Shown here in pieces: positions 1 through 5,902 of a stretch of 12,797 nucleotides of DNA. The stretch comes from Oscillospiraceae bacterium (GTDB lineage: Bacteria; Bacillota; Clostridia; Oscillospirales; Ruminococcaceae). The stretch lies in assembly GCA_015067375.1 (NCBI GenBank), contig SVMQ01000037.1, positions 1 through 12,797 on the forward strand, in the 5' to 3' direction. The notes beneath the pieces are model-generated. The model did not search any database. It was not told the DNA's origin and saw nothing but the letters and a program-made list of their open reading frames with translations. The stretch's first letter is position 1. Every line of letters begins with the position of its first letter. The position numbers and the translations under genes were made by a program.

Positions 1-80
1 TTGTGTTCTCGCATATCCATTATAACAGATATTTTAAATTCTGGCGAGTAGCTTTTGTTTTTTCTTCCTGTTTTGCCCAT
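1..80 (-). CDS. IS3-family transposase OrfA, N-terminal fragment (cut by window edge)
   Basis: An open frame starts at ATG 80-78 on the minus strand and runs off the left edge after 26 codons. It begins MGKTGRKNKSYSPEFK and continues ISVIMDMREH. A basic start followed by a YSPEFK-like segment and a helix is typical of the first helix of the HTH_Tnp_1 domain in IS3-family OrfA proteins, which bind the inverted repeats and are fused to the OrfB DDE integrase by programmed -1 frameshifting. A GGAGG Shine-Dalgarno lies about 11 nt upstream, somewhat far but usable. No function beyond transposition is suggested. The call rests on few residues plus the adjacent IS-like terminus. Confidence 0.65.
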   Translation of the reverse strand, partial: MGKTGRKNKSYSPEFKISVIMDMREH

Positions 81-122
81 AAAAAATATGCACCTCCAAA
101 AGTGTCTAACTTTTGGGGTGCA
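1..122 (-). mobile_element. IS3-family insertion sequence, left end only (continues beyond the window)
   Basis: Read on the minus strand, the sequence beginning at 122 is TGCACCCCAAAAGTTAGACA. This closely resembles the terminal inverted repeats of IS3-family elements in Firmicutes, whose ends start with TG and carry a CCCC-AAAAGTTAGACA core. It is followed by a Shine-Dalgarno and an ORF whose first residues look like an IS3 OrfA. The element ends 24 bp past the stop codon of the XRE gene, so that gene looks intact. Only about 120 bp are inside the window, so the other end, the orfB integrase and the 3-4 bp target duplication cannot be seen. IS150-like or another IS3 subgroup cannot be decided. 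Confidence 0.7.
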
Positions 123-125
123 TAT
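86..125 (-). terminator. IS-end hairpin with T-tract; also hides the orfA ribosome-binding site
   Basis: Arms 86-102 and 110-125 are complementary over 16 bp with one bulged base and a 7-nt loop. In minus-strand RNA the hairpin is followed by six U (86-81), so it can act as an intrinsic terminator for the XRE gene upstream. The 3' arm contains the GGAGG Shine-Dalgarno of the IS orfA, so transcripts entering from outside would both stop and have that site sequestered. Confidence 0.7.
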
Positions 126-146
126 CATTTTACGAGGGCGCTGCTT

Positions 147-473
147 TTATATAAGCTCGATCGCTTTTTGCAGCAACTCCAAAAGGATCTGCTGTTTATC
201 AGGCGATGTCTGCATGAAAAGATCGTATGCCTGCTGCGCGGGGGTGTGCTCTCTCTCCAGCTCCACTTCTCCAAAAAGCAGCGTCGGTGAGATATCAAGC
301 CCTTTGCTAACTCGCACGATCGTTTCAAGCGACGCATTCTTCTCGCCGCGTTCAAGCTGCCCTATATACACAGGATGCAGTTCACACAGCTCAGCCAGCT
401 TCTCCTGACTGAGTTTTTTCAGTTTTCTGTATAATCGTACTCGCCGCCCAAAAATAATTGCTATACTTTCCAT
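147..473 (-). CDS. XRE-family helix-turn-helix transcriptional regulator
   Basis: This 108-residue protein is a small cytoplasmic DNA-binding repressor of the XRE/Cro-C1 (HTH_3) type. The HTH domain spans about residues 9-67. Typical landmarks are LSQEKLAEL (21-29), the recognition-helix region HPVYIGQLERGE (33-44), SLETI (48-52) and ISPTLLF (61-67). The last 40 residues form a short helical tail that may dimerise. The ATG at 473 has a strong AGGAGG 5-8 nt upstream, which fixes the start. The gene is divergent from the membrane-protein gene at 625, and their promoters share the 150-bp space between them, so local control of both is likely but not shown. The ligand is unknown. An insertion sequence lies just downstream without breaking the frame. 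Confidence 0.9.
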   Translation of the reverse strand: MESIAIIFGRRVRLYRKLKKLSQEKLAELCELHPVYIGQLERGEKNASLETIVRVSKGLDISPTLLFGEVELEREHTPAQQAYDLFMQTSPDKQQILLELLQKAIELI

Positions 474-503
474 AAGCCCCTCCTGTTAATGTGTTTTCTA
501 TAT

Positions 504-533
504 ACTATAAATTTTCTGTAGGAAATAAAACAA
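504..533 (-). promoter_or_regulatory. Putative SigA promoter of the XRE gene
   Basis: On the minus strand TTGTTT (533-528) and TATAGT (509-504) are separated by 18 bp, placing the start about 25 bp before the coding region. The match is moderate. It lies back to back with the plus-strand promoter at 538-566. Confidence 0.45.
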
Positions 534-537
534 ACTA

Positions 538-566
538 TTGACTTTTATAAATAATTAGTGTATACT
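538..566 (+). promoter_or_regulatory. SigA promoter of the four-TM membrane protein gene
   Basis: TTGACT (538-543) and TATACT (561-566) are separated by exactly 17 bp. Transcription should begin near 573, which is before the chosen TTG start at 625. The -10 is embedded in TATACTATA, a 9-mer that is also found at 501-509 inside the divergent promoter. Confidence 0.8.
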
Positions 567-624
567 ATAGATGTGATTTTCATCAGAATTGATATTTATA
601 GTATATGAAACGGAGGCAATAACA

Positions 625-1293
625 TTGAATAAGAAAGCAAAGGCTATAAATATGATCATACTGATCTGCATGGTTGGGATAATTATTCTGACGTTTTTAC
701 CGACCTTTGTGTTCACATGGAAAGCATCAACTGCCGTCGGAACTGCAAGCATGAAATTCAGCTTTACCATCACAGGAGTATGGGTCACCGCAGATTATGA
801 TCTGGCAATATCGGGAGGTCTGAGCTCACTGTTGGACGACGAGGTCTCCTCAGGCGATACGGTGAGGCTGCGGATCACTGAGAAGCAGGCTTTTGATATT
901 ATTTATATGCTTACTGACGATAACTGTCCCCGCGATCTGGGAGAGTATGCAAAAGCTATGGGAACAGTGCATTGCACTACGCTTTGTATAACGCTGCTAT
1001 GGATGGTGTTCACATTCCTGCTGACACAGGACGATATAAAGCACAGACTAGTGATAATACCATTTGTTACTCTGCTGCATACGGCGCTTTATTTCGTAAC
1101 CCCACTGGTTACATCTGCCATATTTGAAAGTCACAAGTCCGACTGGTTCGGAAACATGATAAGTTCCAAAATACTGCCGAGCGCATTTTCGATAGCGTCA
1201 ATAGTATTAGCTGCAGCCGCGTGTGCAGTCTATATTAAATATCGTTGGTTCGACCGCAGCAATGCAGAACAAATTGCAGAATGCTGTATATAA
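625..1293 (+). CDS. Four-TM membrane protein of unknown function
   Basis: The start is taken as TTG 625, because CGGAGG (611-616) lies 8 nt upstream and the predicted transcription start is about 573. An in-frame TTG at 589 has no ribosome-binding site. The 222-residue protein has a short basic N-terminus (NKKAK), TM1 at about 8-28, a polar loop of about 85 residues, and three more hydrophobic segments at about 117-134, 143-163 and 187-206. It ends in a short tail with two Cys. The loop, probably outside the cell, contains two short hydrophobic stretches and several acidic residues. I recognise no family and no catalytic motif. It is a single-gene unit with its own promoter and a weak hairpin behind it. 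Its divergent partner is the XRE regulator, which may control it. Confidence 0.8.
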   Translation: MNKKAKAINMIILICMVGIIILTFLPTFVFTWKASTAVGTASMKFSFTITGVWVTADYDLAISGGLSSLLDDEVSSGDTVRLRITEKQAFDIIYMLTDDNCPRDLGEYAKAMGTVHCTTLCITLLWMVFTFLLTQDDIKHRLVIIPFVTLLHTALYFVTPLVTSAIFESHKSDWFGNMISSKILPSAFSIASIVLAAAACAVYIKYRWFDRSNAEQIAECCI

Positions 1294-1295
1294 CT

Positions 1296-1317
1296 TTTAT
1301 ACCGTTATCGGTATAAA
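1296..1317 (+). terminator. Weak hairpin after the four-TM protein gene
   Basis: The arms TTTATACC (1296-1303) and GGTATAAA (1310-1317) pair over 8 bp with a 6-nt loop, 3 nt after the stop codon. The stem is AT-rich and the following sequence is only moderately T-rich, so termination would be weak. Confidence 0.4.
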
Positions 1318-1333
1318 TTAATCGTTTACTACA

Positions 1334-1373
1334 GTTATTTTGTACAATATATCCATATATTTTCTACAAAAAT
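1334..1373 (+). repeat. Upstream regulatory repeat, copy 1
   Basis: This 40-bp stretch begins GTTATTTTGTACAATAT and ends TTTTCTACAAAAAT. It is 38/40 identical to 2481-2520. It starts 51 bp before the -35 box of the promoter at 1385, exactly as the second copy does. Inside it is a tandem 8-mer ATATATCC-ATATATTT. No known operator is recognised. Confidence 0.75.
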
Positions 1374-1384
1374 AAATTCTACTA

Positions 1385-1413
1385 TTGACAATTGAGATAA
1401 AATAAGGTATACT
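1385..1413 (+). promoter_or_regulatory. SigA promoter of the single-pass membrane protein gene
   Basis: TTGACA (1385-1390) and TATACT (1408-1413) are 17 bp apart, a near-consensus promoter. The start should lie near 1420, leaving a leader of about 50 nt before the ATG at 1472. The -10 again reads TATACTATA. Confidence 0.85.
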
Positions 1414-1471
1414 ATAACTGTGATTTGCTATGATCATATTAAATAGTTATACATAACAGGAGGAAAATATT

Positions 1472-2425
1472 ATGGGAACTAAGGGTAATAAAAAATCAGG
1501 CGGTTTGGGTGCGCTTTTGCCTGTTATAGTTATCGTAGGTATTCTCGTTATCATCTTGCTCGTTTCTTATTTTGGCTGGGCATTCTTACAGTCGGGAACT
1601 TATCGTATTGCTTTTAACGGCGAAAAGCTCAATCCTGCTCGTGCTGTAGAATTCAAGCCTTTTGGTTCCTGCACGATATACTATACTGTTACTGAGACCA
1701 AAACAGAAGTAAAGAACAAGGACGGAAAGCCCGAGGTCAAAACTGAAGTTGAATACTCTGATGGAAAAGAGTATTCCTATAACCCCGCTGATGCCAATGT
1801 ATTCTCTAACTGTGGTATTTTCGAGATAAAGGATGACAATGATAATATCATAATGCTCCTGAAGCGTGCAGGCGATGAGCTTGTAAGCATCTCTCCCGCT
1901 AATTTCGATGCAGAAAACAAGTCCATCGTAAGAAACGATGATGTTTATGAGATCACCAACAACGGCGCTCTGACACAGATCGTTACAACAGATGATAAGT
2001 TCATTACTTTCGGTGAAGTAAAGGGCGATCCTTTCAAGAAGGTTGAAGGATATCACGTTTACGAAAGAATCGATACAGATTACATCACAAATCTCCTCGT
2101 TCGTATTGATGGTACTTACAAGAATATCAACGTTAAGAAGTATGATGTAACCAAGGATATGAATGTATATGAGATCGTAAAGAGCGGCGAATTCCAGCAG
2201 ATCATCGTTTGCGGCAAGGATGACAGCGTTGCTATCCCCGAGATCGGCAAGACATTCGAGTCCGGTAAGGGCATGGAGATCGTAAAGACAGAGACCGGAT
2301 ATAACATCTACACCACCGAAGAACAGAAGGATTCCAACGGCAAGAAGCTTGAGCCTCTCAAGACACTTGTCCAGACTGTAACTCTTGATGGCGACGAGTA
2401 TGTTATCGAAGATGTTAAAGATTAA
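1472..2425 (+). CDS. Single-pass membrane-anchored protein of unknown function
   Basis: The 317-residue protein starts at ATG 1472, 7 nt after a strong AGGAGG. It has a short Gly/Lys-rich cytoplasmic N-terminus (1-12), one long hydrophobic segment at about 13-38, and then a hydrophilic domain of about 275 residues, presumably outside the cell. No Cys lipobox or cleavage site is clear, so it is probably a type II anchored protein. The outer part is rich in Lys, Asp, Glu, Thr and beta-branched residues, with a Lys/Glu-rich stretch near 75-95, and looks like an all-beta or alpha-beta domain. I recognise no family. It forms a single-gene unit, and its promoter shares a 40-bp upstream element with the LRR gene that follows, so the two are probably co-regulated cell-surface proteins. 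Confidence 0.85.
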   Translation: MGTKGNKKSGGLGALLPVIVIVGILVIILLVSYFGWAFLQSGTYRIAFNGEKLNPARAVEFKPFGSCTIYYTVTETKTEVKNKDGKPEVKTEVEYSDGKEYSYNPADANVFSNCGIFEIKDDNDNIIMLLKRAGDELVSISPANFDAENKSIVRNDDVYEITNNGALTQIVTTDDKFITFGEVKGDPFKKVEGYHVYERIDTDYITNLLVRIDGTYKNINVKKYDVTKDMNVYEIVKSGEFQQIIVCGKDDSVAIPEIGKTFESGKGMEIVKTETGYNIYTTEEQKDSNGKKLEPLKTLVQTVTLDGDEYVIEDVKD

Positions 2426-2442
2426 GTGAAAACATGAATTAC

Positions 2443-2477
2443 AAAGATCCTCGTCCGAACAGGGTGAGGATCTTTTT
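2443..2477 (+). terminator. Intrinsic terminator of the single-pass membrane protein gene
   Basis: AAAGATCCTC (2443-2452) pairs perfectly with GAGGATCTTT (2466-2475) over 10 bp, with a 13-nt loop. It is followed by a T run to 2477. Confidence 0.9.
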
Positions 2478-2480
2478 ATC

Positions 2481-2520
2481 GTTATTTTGTACAATATCTC
2501 CATATCTTTTCTACAAAAAT
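2481..2520 (+). repeat. Upstream regulatory repeat, copy 2
   Basis: This stretch is 38/40 identical to 1334-1373 and has the same 51-bp offset to the -35 box. The two differences (A to C) fall at the same position of each half of the internal tandem 8-mer, here ATATCTCC-ATATCTTT. That is what a protein reading two equal half-sites would allow. Confidence 0.75.
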
Positions 2521-2531
2521 CCAAGTAACTA

Positions 2532-2560
2532 TTGACTTTTCAATACAGATGTTATATAAT
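2532..2560 (+). promoter_or_regulatory. SigA promoter of the LRR protein gene
   Basis: TTGACT (2532-2537) and TATAAT (2555-2560) are separated by 17 bp. The start is expected near 2567, giving a leader of about 63 nt before GTG 2630. Confidence 0.85.
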
Positions 2561-2629
2561 AGTAATGTGGTTTATTGTTTAATGAGTAACCATATTCTTA
2601 TTTAGGCTTATGCCAATGGAGGTATTGAA

Positions 2630-4192
2630 GTGAAACTTAAAAAGTGCTTGTCCGCTATTACAGCAGGGGCAGTTACAATATCCGCAATTGCAGTTGCACA
2701 GTTCGTTTCCGCTGATGGCGGTGTTGACGCCGCTGCAGCCGAGGCATTCTGGGGCAGCGATTACAACATGGCAGAAACTCAGGCAACCGAGTTTACATAT
2801 CACTTTGACGAAAACTTAGGCGGTATCGTCGTTACCGATTATCTCGGCAGCGAGCCTAAGGTAAGGATCCCCGAGCAGATCGACGGAAGCCCTGTGCTTG
2901 AAGTGGATCTCAGTGCTTGTATGTACAATTTCAAGGCTCTTATGATTCCCGACACAGCAAACGAAGTCAGCCTTGCTACCTACAACTCGCTGTTAGAGTA
3001 CTACAAGACCTATGCAGCTGCTCCCATCACCGACTTTGAGTTCTATTATGATAAGGAGATCAAGGGCGTAGTTATCACCGACTACAAGAAGGATTCTCCT
3101 ATCGTAAAGATCCCCGAAAAGGTTAAGATGATCGATGTAAATGATTCCTCCAAGGTTTCCGAATACACAGTTAAGAAGATCGATCTCACAGATTCCAAAA
3201 AGGAATTCAAGGCGCTCGTAGTTCCTGATGCCGATGAGATCATCGTCCCCAATCATGAAGATGTGACGATCTGTATTGCTCACCTTAACTCTACAGTTAA
3301 CAGATCCAGCTCCGGTAAGGATGTTTCCAAGTATCCCTACACCAACATCGGCGTAGAGAAGGTAAATGTCCCCGCTGAACTGGACGAGGTGGATACAGGT
3401 GTGTTCTCGGGATGCATGATAAGAGATGTTTACATCCCCGACTCACATTCCGATATCGGCAAATGGGCATTCAGCGATTGCTATATGCTGGCTAATGTTA
3501 CCATCGGCAGTCAGGATGCGATCATCGACGACGGAGCATTCCGCAACTGCTATGCTCTTAAATCTGTGAATATCGTCAACATCAATTCCATTGGCGAATG
3601 GGCATTCAGCGGCTGTGCAAATCTTACAGATGTGACACTCTCGGATGACCTCACAACAATTGGCAAGGGTGCATTCAGCCGTTGCCTTGCTATTGAAAAT
3701 ATCACTATCCCCGCAAGCGTTGAAACCATCGGCACCTATGCATTCAACGGCTGTGAGTCTTTGCAGACCATTACAGTAGCCGAGGGTAACAATGATTATG
3801 TTACCACTGAAGATGGTGTACTGTTCAACGCAGACATGACAGAACTGCTCAGAGTGCCTGAGGGCACGAGCATCTCTCAGTACACCATACCCGATTCTGT
3901 ATCGTATATCGCAAACAGTGCTTTCCGCAATTGCGATCTGGATGAAATAATCATCCCTGAGGGAGTTTCTCAGATCGACAACAGTGCATTTGAAAACTGT
4001 GGCTGCGGCACTGTAAAAGCGCCTCTCATACTCCCCGATTCCATCAGCACCGTTGAGCCCGGCGCATTTGAAGGCTGCTCTGTTATCAATTACAAGGGTA
4101 CTGTATATAAATCAAAGTCCTCTACAGATGAATACGATATGTCAAAAACTTTCACAGATCTGTATGTCGATATCAACACCGCTCTCTTCTGA
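2630..4192 (+). CDS. Secreted BspA-type leucine-rich repeat (LRR_5) protein
   Basis: The 520-residue protein starts at GTG 2630, 7 nt after GGAGG (2618-2622). Residues 1-28 form a Sec signal peptide with a basic start, a hydrophobic core and a probable cleavage after VSA. Residues about 53-115 and 134-205 are two related units, each starting with an aromatic-acidic strand and a G-I/V-V-V/I-TDY motif and later carrying FKALM/VIPD or FKALVVPD. From about residue 240 to 500 there are nine LRR_5 units with the signature AF-x-x-C (for example AFSDC, AFRNC, AFNGC) and I-P-D/E/A segments, as in BspA and TpLRR surface proteins. These usually mediate binding to proteins, cells or fibre. No LPXTG, SLH, dockerin or C-terminal anchor is visible, so the protein may be released or held non-covalently. 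Confidence 0.9.
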   Translation: MKLKKCLSAITAGAVTISAIAVAQFVSADGGVDAAAAEAFWGSDYNMAETQATEFTYHFDENLGGIVVTDYLGSEPKVRIPEQIDGSPVLEVDLSACMYNFKALMIPDTANEVSLATYNSLLEYYKTYAAAPITDFEFYYDKEIKGVVITDYKKDSPIVKIPEKVKMIDVNDSSKVSEYTVKKIDLTDSKKEFKALVVPDADEIIVPNHEDVTICIAHLNSTVNRSSSGKDVSKYPYTNIGVEKVNVPAELDEVDTGVFSGCMIRDVYIPDSHSDIGKWAFSDCYMLANVTIGSQDAIIDDGAFRNCYALKSVNIVNINSIGEWAFSGCANLTDVTLSDDLTTIGKGAFSRCLAIENITIPASVETIGTYAFNGCESLQTITVAEGNNDYVTTEDGVLFNADMTELLRVPEGTSISQYTIPDSVSYIANSAFRNCDLDEIIIPEGVSQIDNSAFENCGCGTVKAPLILPDSISTVEPGAFEGCSVINYKGTVYKSKSSTDEYDMSKTFTDLYVDINTALF

Positions 4193-4197
4193 TATCT

Positions 4198-4228
4198 ACA
4201 CCCCATCCTTTGCGATGGGGTGTTTTTT
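4198..4228 (+). terminator. Intrinsic terminator of the LRR protein gene
   Basis: ACACCCCATC (4198-4207) pairs perfectly with GATGGGGTGT (4214-4223) over 10 bp with a 6-nt loop. Six T (4223-4228) follow. Confidence 0.95.
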
Positions 4229-4247
4229 ATAAATTGATACTTTTCTA

Positions 4248-4276
4248 TTGACACGCCCGTTATAATATGATATACT
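4248..4276 (+). promoter_or_regulatory. SigA promoter of the SAM riboswitch-metK unit
   Basis: TTGACA (4248-4253) and TATACT (4271-4276) are 17 bp apart. The -10 is part of TATACTATA, as in two other promoters here. The start falls just before the riboswitch at 4292. A second possible -10, TATAAT at 4261-4266, is too close to the -35. Confidence 0.85.
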
Positions 4277-4291
4277 ATATACGACAGAAAA

Positions 4292-4414
4292 CCTTATCAA
4301 GAGTGGCTTCTGGCAAATTGCGGGGGACTGGTCCCTATGAAGCCCGGCAACCTATTCCGCCTATTAAACACGGAAAAAGGTGCTACATCCTGCCGTTAAT
4401 TCGGAAAGATAAGG
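4292..4414 (+). promoter_or_regulatory. SAM-I (S-box) riboswitch aptamer
   Basis: The conserved S-box core is present: CTTATCAAGAGTGG at 4293-4306, GGGACTGGTCCCTATGAAG at 4324-4342, CCCGGCAACC at 4343-4352, AAGGTGCTACATCC at 4377-4390, and GATAAGG at 4408-4414. Helix P1 pairs CCTTATC (4292-4298) with GATAAGG (4408-4414) over 7 bp. It senses S-adenosylmethionine, the product of the downstream gene. The 3' P1 strand continues into GGAGTG (4413-4418), which can pair with CACTCC (4435-4440) of the terminator to make an antiterminator. SAM binding should therefore free the terminator and turn metK off. Confidence 0.97.
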
Positions 4415-4432
4415 AGTGTTTGACGAAAGTTG

Positions 4433-4456
4433 CGCACTCCGAGGAGTGCGTTTTTT
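4433..4456 (+). terminator. Riboswitch-controlled terminator
   Basis: CGCACTC (4433-4439) pairs with GAGTGCG (4444-4450) around a 4-nt loop and is followed by six T (4451-4456). Its 5' arm competes with the antiterminator strand at 4413-4418. It lies 38 nt before the metK start codon. Confidence 0.93.
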
Positions 4457-4494
4457 GTTTGTAGTTACAATACGAGAAAAGAAAGGAAAGAAAC

Positions 4495-5670
4495 ATGGTA
4501 AAGAATTTTTTATTTACATCTGAAAGCGTAACCGAAGGTCATCCCGACAAGATATGTGACAATATCTCTGATGCGGTGCTTGACGCGATCCTCGCTCAGG
4601 ATCCCATGGGCAGAGTTGCCTGCGAGACCTGCACCACCACCGGTATGGTAATGGTAATGGGCGAGATCACCACCTCTGCAGTTATAGACATCCCCGCACT
4701 GGTACGCGACACCGTGCGCGAGATCGGCTACGACAACTCCGAATACGGATTCGACTGCAACACCTGCGCTGTGCTTACGACCATCGACAAGCAGTCCCCC
4801 GATATCGCTATGGGCGTAAATAATGCGCTCGAAGGCAGAGAGCAGAACGCTTGTGATACAGGTGCAGGCGATCAGGGCATGATGTTCGGCTATGCCTGCA
4901 ACGAAACACCTGAGCTTATGCCCCTCCCCATCAGCCTTGCGCACAAGCTTGCGCTCAAGCTTACCGAGGTTCGCAAGAACGGCACCCTGCCCTACCTGCT
5001 TCCCGATGGAAAAACTCAGGTAACAGTGGAATATAAGGACAACAAACCCGTTCGTGTAGATACTATCGTTGTATCTTCACAGCACAAGGCAGAGGCTACT
5101 CTTGAGCAGATAAGAGCAGATGTTATCGAAAAGATCATCAAAACTACCGTTCCCGCAGAGCTGCTCGACGAGAATACCAAGTATTTCGTCAATCCCACAG
5201 GTCGCTTCGTAGTCGGCGGCCCTCAGGGCGACAGCGGACTCACTGGCCGTAAGATCATCGTTGATACATACGGCGGATATGCCCGTCACGGCGGCGGCGC
5301 ATTCAGCGGTAAGGATCCGACAAAGGTAGACCGCTCCGCTGCATACATGGCTCGCTATGCCGCAAAAAATATTGTTGCTGCAGGTCTTGCCGAGCGAGCT
5401 GAGGTCGAGGTAGCTTATGCTATCGGTGTAGCAAAGCCCGTTTCTATCATGGTAGACACATTTGGAACAGGTAAATACGACGACGAAAAGATCGCCGAGG
5501 CAGTGAACAAGGTGTTTGATTTCCGCCCCGCTGCTATCATAAATACCCTCGAGCTTCGCAAGCCCCAGTACAAGCAGCTGACAGCTTATGGTCACATGGG
5601 CAGAGAAGATCTTGACGTTGCCTGGGAACGTACTGATAAAGCAGAGGCTCTTAAGGCTGCAATGGTATAA
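4495..5670 (+). CDS. metK: S-adenosylmethionine synthetase (methionine adenosyltransferase)
   Basis: MetK makes S-adenosylmethionine from methionine and ATP, releasing phosphate and pyrophosphate, in the cytoplasm as a homotetramer. The 391 residues match the usual length. Landmarks are [13 protein letters not shown] (7-19) with the ATP/Mg-binding His16 and Asp18, [12 protein letters not shown] (123-134), [13 protein letters not shown] (241-253), and the loop [18 protein letters not shown] (265-282). The ATG has an AAAGGAAAG ribosome-binding site 5-8 nt upstream. The gene is a single-gene unit under a SAM-I riboswitch, giving direct product feedback. Nothing is truncated or missing. Confidence 0.98.
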   Translation: MVKNFLFTSESVTEGHPDKICDNISDAVLDAILAQDPMGRVACETCTTTGMVMVMGEITTSAVIDIPALVRDTVREIGYDNSEYGFDCNTCAVLTTIDKQSPDIAMGVNNALEGREQNACDTGAGDQGMMFGYACNETPELMPLPISLAHKLALKLTEVRKNGTLPYLLPDGKTQVTVEYKDNKPVRVDTIVVSSQHKAEATLEQIRADVIEKIIKTTVPAELLDENTKYFVNPTGRFVVGGPQGDSGLTGRKIIVDTYGGYARHGGGAFSGKDPTKVDRSAAYMARYAAKNIVAAGLAERAEVEVAYAIGVAKPVSIMVDTFGTGKYDDEKIAEAVNKVFDFRPAAIINTLELRKPQYKQLTAYGHMGREDLDVAWERTDKAEALKAAMV

Positions 5671-5675
5671 CATTT

Positions 5676-5737
5676 AACAAATAACAATGACCGCACGGGC
5701 GCGCCCCAAATTTCGGCGCGCTGTGCGGTTATTTGTT
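5676..5737 (+). terminator. Large hairpin after metK, probable terminator
   Basis: A GC-rich stem pairs CCGCAC-GG-GCGCGCC (5691-5705) with GGCGCGC-T-GTGCGG (5715-5728), with one small internal loop. AACAAATAA (5676-5684) pairs with TTATTTGTT (5729-5737) outside it, leaving a 6-nt bulge on the left. The 3' side is T-rich but has no clean T run, so efficiency is uncertain. Confidence 0.6.
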
Positions 5738-5785
5738 ATGTTAGCCAAAAAAACAAAAAAAATATGTCTATTTTTTAGAAATTGC

Positions 5786-5795
5786 GCGTTAACGC
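5786..5795. promoter_or_regulatory. Palindrome abutting the pilZ -35 box, possible operator
   Basis: GCGTTAACGC is a perfect 10-bp palindrome that ends directly before the -35 hexamer at 5796. Its position fits a repressor or activator site. No known regulator is recognised. Confidence 0.35.
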
Positions 5796-5824
5796 TTGAT
5801 TTATTTGCCTTGATATTGTATAAT
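5796..5824 (+). promoter_or_regulatory. SigA promoter of the pilZ/GGDEF cluster
   Basis: TTGATT (5796-5801) and TATAAT (5819-5824) are separated by 17 bp. The start would be near 5831. This argues for the pilZ start at 5903 rather than at the ATG at 5687, and it is the only convincing promoter I see before the parA-AT-hook genes. Confidence 0.75.
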
Positions 5825-5840
5825 ATAGTGAGAACTATTC

Positions 5841-5876
5841 TGCCATATTGCGCGATTTTTAAGGTAAAATATGGCA
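5841..5876 (+). promoter_or_regulatory. 5'-leader hairpin of pilZ
   Basis: TGCCATATT (5841-5849) pairs perfectly with AATATGGCA (5868-5876) over 9 bp with an 18-nt loop, in the predicted leader and 17 nt before the Shine-Dalgarno. No known riboswitch core (for example GEMM) is seen. Confidence 0.35.
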
Positions 5877-5902
5877 TTGATAAATATATAGATAAGGATT
5901 TG

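Noticed and set aside
1..473. Toxin-antitoxin or prophage repressor region around the XRE gene
   Set aside because: No toxin ORF or phage gene is next to it. The left neighbour is an insertion sequence end and the right neighbour a membrane protein of unknown family.
1586..2524. 312-aa open frame on the minus strand opposite the single-pass membrane protein gene
   Set aside because: It overlaps a gene with a clear promoter, ribosome-binding site and terminator on the plus strand. The product is Ile/Leu/Cys-rich shadow sequence without its own start signals.
4267..4464. 65-aa open frame over the metK leader
   Set aside because: It is fully explained by the promoter, SAM-I aptamer and terminator.
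5077..5673. 198-aa minus-strand open frame opposite metK
   Set aside because: It is a shadow of a highly conserved gene with no ribosome-binding site or family resemblance.
5687..5902. N-terminal extension of the PilZ protein from an earlier ATG
   Set aside because: The extension starts inside the metK terminator hairpin and lies largely before the predicted transcription start (about 5831). PilZ family proteins do not carry such a segment.
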